This document shows, piece by piece, positions 18,205-27,104 of a stretch of 64,000 bases of DNA (position 1 is its first letter; every line of letters begins with the position of its first letter). The notes under the pieces are model-generated. The model saw only the letters and a program-made list of their open reading frames with translations, had not been told where the DNA came from and did not search any database. A program made the position numbers and the translations under genes. Source of the DNA: Prosapia bicincta (taxonomy: Eukaryota; Arthropoda; Insecta; Hemiptera; Cercopidae); assembly GCA_036971475.1 (NCBI GenBank), contig JBAIZL010000001.1:103131850-103195849 (forward strand). The letters run 5' to 3'.

Positions 18205-20153
18205 TCAATACGGTAACGTGTTTATGCAGTATGAAAGTATTTTTCTTTTGTCGTCTCTTGTTGATAGTGGTCTTTTGCGTTGTAGCATGGTGTAAAGCTC
18301 ATGACCGAAGCTACGAATTGTGTTGAAAGGAGCCTTGTACTCTACGTTTTCGAATGACGTACCATCTTTTCGTAGTGGAAGTCGTACATGTGCGTCTTGG
18401 AGATGTCTAAGATGGACATACCGATATAAAGTGGTCTGTCGAGAACTATCTTAGTCTTATTCATACAAACCAATACCAGATCTTTATTTATAATAATAGG
18501 CGTATTAAAGTTGTTTCGCTTCACAAGTTTCATTAGTTTCTTTTCCTCTGTAACAAGCCTAACATCCATATGTTTTCGTTTGTTTTCCAGAGTTTTTCCG
18601 AAAATTGCGTTGTTCATTAATTTGAAGAAATCTCTCTGGAAAGCAGATTTAGCGACGGATCTCCTAGCAGTGTTCGAATCGATGTACGGCTTTAACCAAT
18701 ATGATTGTGCAAAACGTATGACTCTATGAACTTTGGTAATACGAAGTCCTAATTGCATGGCTTGTTGCACGGTCCAATAGTGAGCGACGTAATGATCTTT
18801 CGATTCAACAGTCATCAAAAGCTTTTTGTGTTTACCTCCAGGCGGAACTTCGCTTTTTGGTAGAAGAGGGAGATCGTAGTGATGATCATGGAGCGCCTCC
18901 GGGTATTCAAAGTCGAACTCCAAAATATACCCGAAACAACCGTAACGAGGAATATGTTGAATTTCTTCTATCGTAGTTGGATCTACCCATTCGAATCCTC
19001 CAGATGGCAAGGGCATCGACATGGCCCACCCGTAAAGGTTGTTTGCGTCGAAGTACCCCAGGTAGACAGACCTACTATCTCTCAGCGGATAAACATTATG
19101 ACTTTCGTCGAGACTAAAAACGTTCACGGATACTCCGGGATTTCGTTTTTCAAAGAGTTTTATATCCTCAACTGAGACCCGATATTGCAATCCAGCAAAG
19201 TTGTACTTATTGGCAACTTGTTCGTATTTGTAGTCAACTCTAATTGCGCTTTTTGGTTCAACATATTTTGCTAGCATTGCATATCGAAAACATTTGTTGT
19301 CAGAGTTCTGGACATTAATGCAAGACAAGGTGGATGCTATCTTCTTAGGTAACGGGATGTAACTACTTCCGCGATCCCCATATCCATGTTTATGAACTCT
19401 TACCACCATACTCTTAATTTTGCCTTATGTCCATCCAGACCCCCGACTTTCGTGTTCGGTTATTTTCAAAACAATCTCCTGCATACATTCCCTGACTACG
19501 TTTTCCAGGTCTGATGCAAAAGTAATTTTTCTGTTCCTAGTTATAAACGCTCTCTGAGATATTTCTCCTTCCACATTTACAAATTCGGACTCCATCACAA
19601 GTCCAAACTTAAAATTTAAACGAACGAGCTCCTCTTTCAACAGCTCCACTACAACATCGCTCGCTTCAATTATGTAATCGTCCAAATAGAGTTCGCACAC
19701 GTTCCTTATAAGGAAATGTTTAACATATGACCTCGGTAACGCTTGAGATAGAAGTTCGTGTTTCAACTTTTGTCTTGAGGGAGCGTAATGTATGACTGTT
19801 GCTCTGTCAGCTACTGATTCCTTTCTAGTTTATGGCAAGTCTGGTAAGCTGTATAATTCGTTGTTTTCTTGATCGAGAAAAGGTGTATGGAATATCTCAA
19901 CATGCGACAACAGGAGTAAGCGGTCGTTGAATTCTTCTCCACAAATCTCGCACGATAATAAGCTATTCCTTTCTGTCTTCCTTTCTCCATCAGCTGGAAT
20001 AGTTCCTTCATAGTCGGGAATTGTGTAAACTTCTCTGTCTTCATTTTCCTGTGTGCAGACTCTGTGAAATAACTCAAAATGCATCAGATACAGTAACTCA
20101 TCTTTGAATTCATCTCTGCAAATTTCACAGCAGAAAACATTGTTAGATTCCAT
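18205..20153 (-). pseudogene. Protein-primed DNA polymerase B relic with N-terminal zinc fingers
   Basis: One frame starts at ATG 20153 with two C2H2 fingers (CEICRDEF..., CEICGEEF...), meets TAA at 19830, continues with the pDNAP N-terminal region to a second TAA at 19425, then runs 355 codons to 18342. That last part has SSYIPLPKK and DNKCFRYAML, then jumps directly into polymerase motif A (YFDANNLYGWAMS) and motif B (FFKLMNNAIFGKTLEN). The whole 3'-5' exonuclease region expected between is missing. After TYR-rich MYDFHY the frame ends, and another frame gives the C-terminal IRSFGHELYTML and ILSYCINTLPY to 18205; motif C with its catalytic aspartates is absent. Two stops, two deletions and a frame change make it nonfunctional. 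Confidence 0.9.
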
Positions 20154-20212
20154 TTTAGTATATTTGTTCTACTCAAATTCAAGTTAGAAACTAAAATGAT
20201 ACTAAAATCATG

Positions 20213-20249
20213 CATGTCTTATATATATATATCCTGAACTACATCCCCC
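20213..20249 (-). promoter_or_regulatory. TATA and G-tract upstream of the polymerase gene
   Basis: Minus strand carries TATATATATATAAG about 70 bp before ATG 20153, with a GTGGGGGATG tract about 15 bp farther upstream, loosely like the arrangement at 9032-9057 and 10599-10623. Part of the TATA is a short TA run, so this is tentative. Confidence 0.4.
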
Positions 20250-20350
20250 ACCACTATATATTTAAAAAAAGAGCATTATCCTTGTTACCCCCCCTCATCA
20301 GCTGATCTATTCTATTAACTATATGTAACCTTGACACACTGACCTAGTGC

Positions 20351-21321
20351 CTAGAACTGTGTTACGTTATTCAGTATGTTTATATCTTTAAGGGTTTGAG
20401 TTAAGTTACCCGCTTTAGCTGGAACTAACATTAAGTGTCTGCTGTTGCTATTGCTGTATCCCATCCCTGATCCGTAGTATGTTGTGGGAAACATTTGAGC
20501 TATAACAGTCCTATATTTAAAGGAATTTACTTGGCGATTAATCCTGTTGTTTCGCAAATATCCAATCCTATGAGCGTTGGTCTTGACTAATATATCTTTA
20601 TAGGCTGCGATATCATTCTCGTCATAGACGTAATCATCAGGTATTCTCTTGAAAAGAAGCTCATACAATCCTTTAGTCGGATTGTAAACGGTATCACCCA
20701 ATCGCAGACCACCATCTTCTTCGAACAACAATTGCGTGTCACCAACAAAAATGTTATCTTTCTCCAAACGTGGACCGTATGTATGATCAATACTCTTTTT
20801 ATTACCGGCAGCGTCATTCATGAATTTCTTCATGTAAGATTTAGTGAGCGGATTAGCGAAAGTGTCCTCTAACCACTCTGTTGCTACGTCATAAGCACCC
20901 GGAGTTGATATAACTTCGCCGACACTGGGTTCTGGGGGATCGGATGTCTCAGCTATTACATTTAAGTCTGTAAATTCAGGATATAACAAGGAGGTATGGT
21001 CTATTTCACCCTTTCTAACACTGTGTCGTCCGTCAAAGAGTGGGTCGTAGGAGATGACACCGCTTTAGGAATAAAAATATACTTTGCAAAACGTTCTCCC
21101 GAATTACACGCGGTTAGCGTTTTGGATTTATACGAAGCTTTTTCAGACAGTATTTTATCTAACGCGGTTTTAATCATCTCTCTGATAGGTTCTATAATAT
21201 AATGTAAACGTTTTTGTACTCTACTTTCGCTCTCAATTTTTCGTATCTTAAACCGATTATACTTTGACTTTATCAATTTCCTAAGCGAGGTTATTTCATC
21301 GAGAAGGTTTTCCTCAGACAT
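20351..21321 (-). pseudogene. DUF8207-type Polinton protein, copy 2, frameshifted
   Basis: N-terminal frame 21321-21001 (106 codons, ATG; charged helices with YIIEPIREMIK) and domain frame reaching 20351 (212 codons from a TTG at 20989, no usable ATG). The domain reads HTYGPRLEKDNIFVG, NPTKGLYELLFKRIPDDY, TNAHRIGYL and VIAQMFP, clearly homologous to copy 1 (15482-16397) but well diverged. Total about 320 codons. The break falls at the same place in the protein as in copy 1 but needs a different frame change, so the lesions look independent. It lies upstream of the polymerase gene, away from the structural block. Confidence 0.7.
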
Positions 21322-21419
21322 ATTCCCACACCTGTAAACAAAATAATACTGAGAATTCAGATAGTGAGTTTATAATATAATATGAAGTTGCATAAATAGA
21401 TAAAAAGCTATCGTCCTAT

Positions 21420-21925
21420 ACATGCTGCTCTTATGTAGTAGCATTGTTGTTGTATATATTTCTTTCAAGATCATCCGTAATTACCAAGATTGAGCAGGTG
21501 CGCGAACCCATCATCTGCTCTAATCTGGTTGAATGGAAATGACGCAAAGGAGGGTGTTTAAGAGGAAACCTTTAGTGAGAAAGACAACACTAATTATTTT
21601 AAACAATTTCAGAATTTCCTTGTTGGAGTTGGTGTCTGCAAACTTTACTTGTGGTTAGCATTCGTCTTTAACATGCTGCTCTTGTGTAGTAGCGTTGGTA
21701 AATATGTGTCAAGGTCGTTTATAATAAAGAGAATAGAGCACCTGATGGGCGAACACATCAGCTGCTCTATTCTTGGAAAGGAAAGCAAATGAAGGAAAGG
21801 AGGGCGTGTATGAGGAAACAGTTGCTGAGAAGATGAATCGTATTATTTTTTAACCCAATGTAGAAGTTTCTTTTTGGAGTTGTGATCTGCAAACTTTACT
21901 TCAAGATACCATCCGTCTTTAACAG
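21420..21925. repeat. ~250-bp tandem duplication with conserved hairpin
   Basis: CATGCTGCTCTTRTGTAGTAG occurs at about 21421 and at 21672. The unit includes a copy of the 3' end of the gene at 21843 (compare 21622-21672 with 21872-21922). Each unit has a hairpin: 21484-21527 and 21731-21772. Both have GCGAAC in the loop. Confidence 0.85.
21731..21772. other. Stem-loop, second copy
   Basis: Arms GAATAGAGCACCTGATG and CATCAGCTGCTCTATTC pair at 16 of 17 positions around loop GGCGAACA. The first copy (21484-21527) keeps the pairing with different outer bases (GATT/AATC instead of GAATA/TATTC). It lies in the presumed 3' region of the 210-aa gene. Confidence 0.7.
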
Positions 21926-22475
21926 GTTGTTTTTTAAACTTCTTAAAAGGGAAATGTATGATGAAGGCACCTTTTGTAGTTCCCACGATGGCCTCATCAT
22001 CGTTCAAATATGATAGAAGTCGATATTTGGTGTTAGTTTTGAGTCTGGATATTTTTATTTTCGGCAAAATATTTTTTGAAGTGTTATTTGTGGAAGATTT
22101 TGTTTCTTTCAGGCCTGTTGTATTACGCTCGCGATGACGGCTGCACAGTAAAACACTATCACCTGCAATACGAGCGTTGCATATTCCGCCTCTCTTTATT
22201 CCTTTCGAAAATCTGCATGTACAAAGTCGGAATTGCTTTTGGGAATTGGAGGGTAGAGTAGGTAAAAACTCAAGTTTTTTGGCTGCAGTAGGTTTCGGAG
22301 AAATAGTCGAGGATTTGTTTTTACAATTTTTAACAGGACTATCTGTTAGCAGTAGGTCCTTAACCAGGTTGTTGAAATGATAGGCTGCGGTATTTGAAGT
22401 GCTTGCGGTTTCAGTTCTCCTATGTATGGTGGACATTTTTAGAGGAGCTGTAGAAATCCTGACGGTTGGATCCAT
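21843..22475 (-). CDS. Orphan 210-aa basic protein with Cys/His cluster
   Basis: ATG 22475, intact ORF. The first ~80 residues are Ser/Thr-rich and low complexity. A Cys/His cluster follows at about 83-113: CTCRFSKGIKRGGIC, then LLCSRH, giving a C-x-C...C...C-x2-H arrangement that could bind zinc, as in short zinc motifs of large DNA viruses. The C-terminal part (KTNTKYRLLSYLNDDEAIVG, then GWYLEVKFADH) looks like a small beta-rich domain, and the protein ends basic. No family recognised; a nucleic-acid-binding or regulatory role is speculative. A TATAAATAG lies at 22528-22536, about 55 bp upstream. Its 3' end is duplicated downstream. Confidence 0.65.
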   Translation of the reverse strand: MDPTVRISTAPLKMSTIHRRTETASTSNTAAYHFNNLVKDLLLTDSPVKNCKNKSSTISPKPTAAKKLEFLPTLPSNSQKQFRLCTCRFSKGIKRGGICNARIAGDSVLLCSRHRERNTTGLKETKSSTNNTSKNILPKIKISRLKTNTKYRLLSYLNDDEAIVGTTKGAFIIHFPFKKFKKQPVKDGWYLEVKFADHNSKKKLLHWVKK

Positions 22476-22527
22476 TCTTCAGCTATAAGATTGAGAAGCA
22501 AAATGATGAAGTTGTCGCGTGTCTATG

Positions 22528-22536
22528 CTATTTATA
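22528..22536 (-). promoter_or_regulatory. TATA box (TATAAATAG) of the 210-aa gene
   Basis: A close match to the eukaryotic TATA consensus on the minus strand, about 55 bp before ATG 22475. Confidence 0.55.
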
Positions 22537-23689
22537 CAATTTAAAACGAAGGAGGGGTTATACTGTATCACTAGGAAGGGAGGGGGAGAAAGACGTTTTG
22601 GATGTGAAGAGGTAGGTGAGGTTTAACATAGTAGAATAGTTGAGTAAAGAAGATATCGGGGGGAGGTGGAAGGAATTGAAGTGTTCCAAATCACAAATTG
22701 AAGTAACTCTGCGGGGGGAATTGAACTTATTATTATTTTTTTTCGGGGGAGGAGGTAACAGAATGTATTATAACTTTAATCCAAGCTTTGGAAAATGTGT
22801 GAAGCATTTTCTTCCAGCTAAAAACTGGGTCAAGGTCGTTTAAATATTAAAAAATGTTTTCCTTAAAACTATGGGAAAGAATAGGAAGGAGTGACTCTAA
22901 GCAGAATGTACTGAATATCCTCCTTGTAACACTCTGCACAAAGGGATCCCTAGGCGCTCTACTAGACTGGAACGCAATTCGTCACGTCACCAGCCGAATA
23001 GACCAACGGCAACCTAGAGGGATTGGGGTGTAAGTGAATAATAGACATACGCTGAATTCGTTCTTGCTATATGACTAGTGGAAGCCGGGTGACGCAACGA
23101 ATGACGCGAAATTCATCTCGCCAATCATCCGCTACGTTTACTAACCTCGGGGAAAAGACAAAAAAAGGTGGGTGGGGGTGGGGGTTGGATATCAAGCTCC
23201 CAGTGAACAGAAACAATGATGTCCAGGACAACACGCTTTGCCCGGGTTGCCCCCCAGACAAACTATCCGGAGATAGCCTTAGCGTGCGTGAAAGAGGAAG
23301 GAGTATTAGGGATATTAATGATGTAAACCGGGAAGTAAGAAACATATATTATTTTATCTGAAAAGTAAACAATAAAAAAATGTTATTAAATTCCCCCCCC
23401 CCCCCAAATATGCGATTTTCGGTATTTTGAATAACAATTTATGTATTCCACAAGACTAAATCAACAATAATTTTACGAAATTGATTTTCACTTCATGAGA
23501 TACCCCATTCTGTTCCGACTACATATATAGCACGTGCTTATGTGTAATATACTCCAGACATGGGCTTGAAGTAATTAAAAGATACCCAATAAAAATCACA
23601 TTAGGGGGGGATTGATCAAAATCAGAAACAATCATGATTCCTGAGGTTAACCTGAAAGTAGGAGTAATATTGTTTATAATACCTGAAAA

Positions 23690-23858
23690 ATAAACAAGAA
23701 TAAATATTGGTATTATTTATATAAAACCTGAAATAAATAAAGATATAATTATTTTAACCTGAAAAAACTGCTGAAACAAGAATAAATATTGGTATTATTT
23801 ATATAAACCTGGAAGAAATAAATATATAATTATTTTAACCTGAAAAACGTGCTGTGTT
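23690..23858. repeat. ~85-bp direct duplication
   Basis: AACAAGAATAAATATTGGTA and the following ~60 bp (through TAATTATTTTAACCTGAAAAA) occur at 23692 and again at about 23776 with few changes. Confidence 0.85.
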
Positions 23859-24853
23859 TATGCTATAATTATAAAAATAATTATTAACAAATATCTATCA
23901 CAAATACAAAATATATAAGGAAACAAAAACAACAATATAAAGTAATGCAAGACAATATATAATTATATATAATAGTTACTACAATCAATATAGTAATATA
24001 AGAGTACGAAAAAGTACGTGAATTTTCTTTAAAATTTAACATGCAACCACTAAAAATACATCTAAACATTTAGTCTAACATGCACAAAAAATTAAATAAT
24101 TCAATGTAATGTAAACCAATGTGATATATAGAAAATACACCAAGGGAATAAACATATATTATAATTATTTATGTTAACAAGCTAACAAAAACTCACAATA
24201 CAGAGATGTTATCTCAAATTATATGCTTTGGAAATAAGATATGACCAAGATATGCGAACAATATAACAGCTGACATGGGCATCAAACGATATTTTCGCAG
24301 ATTTTTTGGGTTTCAAGCATGGATACTTATTTTGAACCGCAAAAAACTTTTATCTCTGGGTGCATACCTTCTTTACAAAGCATAAAACCAAAGTAACCTA
24401 TATAAAATACAAGGGAATAAAAAATATATTACAACATTGAAATATCTTAAAAAGCTAACAAGAACATAGTATTCACTCTGTAAAGTCATGCATAGAAGTG
24501 AACAGTCTCTAAAAGTTTTGCTCGTTTATATAGAGCTAATACCTACATGCAGTGCAACACCTGGCCCCCTCTGAGTTCATCAAACCTAGTTTTACCCGTC
24601 CCCCACAACACCTGTCTTAACACCTGTCAGTCTGAGTTTTATTAATCCTAAGGTAATTAATTGCATTGTATTTCAAAACAAACACACACAAGTATGTCGT
24701 GGTCATCAACTATGCCCATCACTTGTGTGTGTGTGTGTGTGTATTGTTTGATGTTTGAATATTAATAAAATAGAGGATTTTTAGTTGAGCAAAGGTGTAA
24801 AATGATTTAGGCTTGGTCAAAGCAAACACAAAATTACATTTTTTCTACAAGAC

Positions 24854-24856
<3 letters not shown>

Positions 24857-24910
<54 letters not shown>
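24857..24910. repeat. (TA)n microsatellite inside the Polinton
   Basis: About 54 bp of AT dinucleotides, about 75 bp downstream of the RING gene. Confidence 0.95.
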
Positions 24911-24913
<3 letters not shown>

Positions 24914-24983
24914 AAATAATAACTTACAATAATTATACTATTAAAAAGAAATATTGTTGTTAAACAAAAAATTATTACAAATG

Positions 24984-25244
24984 TTAGGAAAGATAAATTC
25001 TCATAAAAGAGACAACAGTTTCTCTACAAATTCCGCAAGTTTTGCAGGCTAATCCGCAAAGCAAACAAGCAATAACAAGTCTGCAGGGTAAATAAACCAC
25101 TTGAACTTCTTCTGATAGACAGATTTTACATTCTGCACGAAGTATATCTGCTGCCAATGAGGTCTTCCTAGTAACTAAAGCCTTCTCTCTGAAACTGTCA
25201 ACGGGAACGAATGCCTTGCCTTTTCCCATTTGTACGATGTCCAT
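24984..25244 (-). CDS. RING-finger (IAP-type) protein, RING only
   Basis: 86 codons, ATG 25244. The C-terminal half is an IAP-type RING: CKICLSEEVQVVYLPC, then CLLCGLACKTCGICRE, ending in MRIYLS as IAP RINGs do. The zinc cysteines are mostly present, but the His that normally follows the PC (as in PCGH) is missing; the sequence reads PCRLVIAC. The N-terminal half is short and basic, with no BIR. IAP RINGs act as E3 ubiquitin ligases and dimerise through the C-terminal tail. With the BIR gene at 14403-14747, this looks like a split IAP. The missing His may abolish activity. It is the first gene inside the right TIR; a TATATAAAC lies about 50 bp upstream (25293-25302). Confidence 0.8.
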   Translation of the reverse strand: MDIVQMGKGKAFVPVDSFREKALVTRKTSLAADILRAECKICLSEEVQVVYLPCRLVIACLLCGLACKTCGICRETVVSFMRIYLS

Positions 25245-25292
25245 CGCTAGTCAATTTGAAGGGCAAATGTTACTTTTTTGATAGCTATTGCA

Positions 25293-25302
25293 GTTTATAT
25301 AC
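25293..25302 (-). promoter_or_regulatory. TATA box (GTATATAAAC) of the RING gene
   Basis: TATATAAA on the minus strand about 50 bp upstream of ATG 25244. Confidence 0.5.
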
Positions 25303-25354
25303 GCTACTCTTTAAAGTTAACTGTGTTTGGGGTGAACATTAATTATATATTCAA

Positions 25355-25652
25355 GGTGCGGATCCTATCTTAATAAATTACCAAGCTTTTACATTTTGTA
25401 ACCAGTCAAGATTTGGAGAACAAATACATAAGAGACAGTCCAGGAAAAGACTACCAGATTTTTCGCTAAAATAAATTACACGATCGGTGAAAATCAACCC
25501 ATCACCTCGTAACGGATTTCAACGGTTTTAAAAAATACTTCAACCGTACACACACGCAGTTATAGTAAAAATATAGGTCATCAACGAACTGGGTACGGGA
25601 TATAATACACACGTTCCATTACAAAAACACATGTCAAAATGACGTCATTCTC
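25355..25652. repeat. Partial direct copy of the right TIR
   Basis: Repeats about 25763-26037 in the same orientation (CCTATCTTAATAAATTA, then GTAACGGATTTCAACGGTTT, then ATATAGGTCA and ACGTCATTCTCTAG). It sits directly inside the TIR and is absent at the left end in this form. Confidence 0.85.
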
Positions 25653-26457
25653 TAGAGGTAGGTTTTTAAAAACAATTTATTCAGGCCAAATACCTGTTAC
25701 AACAAACACAGAGTTGGAGAAACAAGCGCTAGCACAATGATATGTACACACACAAGCTCACGAGCGCGGAACCTATCTTAATAAATTAACATGCTTTTAC
25801 ATTTTTTAACTAGTAAAGATCTGGAGAACAAACAGAAAAGTCACCGTTCAGTCTTTGCGACTGACACATTTATCGCGAAAATAAACCTCGTAACGGATTT
25901 CAACGGTTTTTAAAAATACTTCAACCGTACACACGCGACGTTATAGTAAAAATATAGGTCAGCAACGAACTGGGTACGGGATATAATACACACGGTCCTT
26001 CACAAAAAACAAATGCCAAAATTACGTCATTCTCTAGGTAACCAACGGTTTTTTCATTACCCCCCAACATGTCCGAACATGTTTTTAATTACGTCACACA
26101 ATAGCGAACACGCACATGTCCACGCATATACACAATCGCACAAGCGCGCACATTTATTACCTCCTCCGACAAAACTACATTCACGTTACGCTCCAATTAT
26201 CTCAGCAACCAACCCCTAGTACCTCACGTAACGGTCTTTAACGAAAATTAACGTATTTCTAAAAAAAACACCTGTCACCTACACAAACGCACAAGCGCGC
26301 ACATGCGCGCACATTTAATACCTCCTCTCATTCACGTTACGCTCCAATTATCTCAGAAACCAACTCCTAGTACCTCACGTAACCGTTTTTAACGGAAATT
26401 AACGTATTTTCATCAAAACCACCTGTTTGTGGCGAATGTCCGATTTTGACATCTACT
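25653..26457 (-). repeat. Right terminal inverted repeat
   Basis: Inverted counterpart of 7349-8162, with small indels and substitutions of a few per cent by eye. It ends ...ATCTACT, the complement of the left AGTAGAT. Confidence 0.95.
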
Positions 26458-26463
26458 TATATA
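26458..26463. repeat. Right target-site duplication (TATATA)
   Basis: Matches 7343-7348; TA-rich flank continues to about 26490. Confidence 0.75.
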
Positions 26464-27104
26464 TACATATATAAAAATATATAAATAAATATAGTTTATT
26501 GATCAAATACAGTTCTTAAAAACTCTGCATTGAAATAGGGTACCTTCATTATCACCTTACTTTATGCTTAATTGTAAGAATTAGCTCTGCAATTAATTCT
26601 TTGAGTGTTTTAGGTAAAAAAAGATCTGGTTCAGTTAATTTTTTTTATTCAGGTACTCTGGCATTGGTAGGAACCATGTGAGTGGTAACTCCATTTGCCT
26701 AACTCCATTAGATACAATCGGGAAGAGAACCTTCCATAAAGAGGAAGGTGCAGGCAGTCGATTTTCAATCATATATCCCTTATAGTAGAAGAAGTTAAGA
26801 AACAGCTGATCAATGCAGCCTACTCATCTACACGGTCTACAGTCAAACATTAAAGAGGCAGCTGTTGCCGTTTTTCTTGTCGAGAAGGTGGTATCAGGGA
26901 GGTATGGAGGTAACTGGAACGTCCGATGCTTCCAATAAATTATTTCTAACATCCCAAAAGCTGGAAACACAATGGCAACATCCCTCTTGTAATAGACGCA
27001 ACAGCCAGAATTCTACTTGTGGTAGATACAAAAACCACATCCCCTATTGTTTAACAAGGTGATCTTTAGATGAAAAGTCAGTTTAGTTGAACATAATATC
27101 CTTT
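26464..27104. other. Flank right of the Polinton, no gene seen
   Basis: TA-rich remnant of the target microsatellite, then non-coding DNA. Short ORFs near 26865-27062 have no recognisable domain. Confidence 0.55.

Larger units (their letters stand above)
22537..24980. other. Gene-poor accessory stretch of the Polinton
   Basis: About 2.4 kb with no recognised gene. 22570-23200 is G-rich in patches. Two opposed ATG ORFs of 92-96 codons overlap at 23067-23361 but neither has a known domain. A C-run lies at about 23392-23405. 23690-23860 is a direct duplication. 24130-24480 has diffuse repeats (AAATACACCAAGGGAATAAA-like at about 24133 and 24408). A TA run precedes the RING gene. Confidence 0.6.
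7349..26457 (-). mobile_element. Polinton/Maverick (adintovirus-like) element, complete ends, decayed
   Basis: About 19.1 kb bounded by long terminal inverted repeats that begin AGTAGATGTC at 7349 and end in the complement GACATCTACT at 26457, flanked by TATATA on both sides. It contains the Polinton hallmark set: protein-primed polymerase B, rve integrase with chromodomain, packaging ATPase, adenain-type protease, penton-like and major capsid proteins. All recognised genes are on the minus strand. The polymerase has lost essential regions and at least eight genes carry stops or frameshifts. The two TIRs have drifted apart by a few per cent by eye. This is therefore an old, immobile copy. Confidence 0.96.

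Noticed and set aside
7589..26219. 68-aa ORF present in both TIRs (7589-7795 minus, 26013-26219 plus)
   Set aside because: The ORF is copied with the TIR. The differences I see change the amino acid, so there is no sign of constraint.
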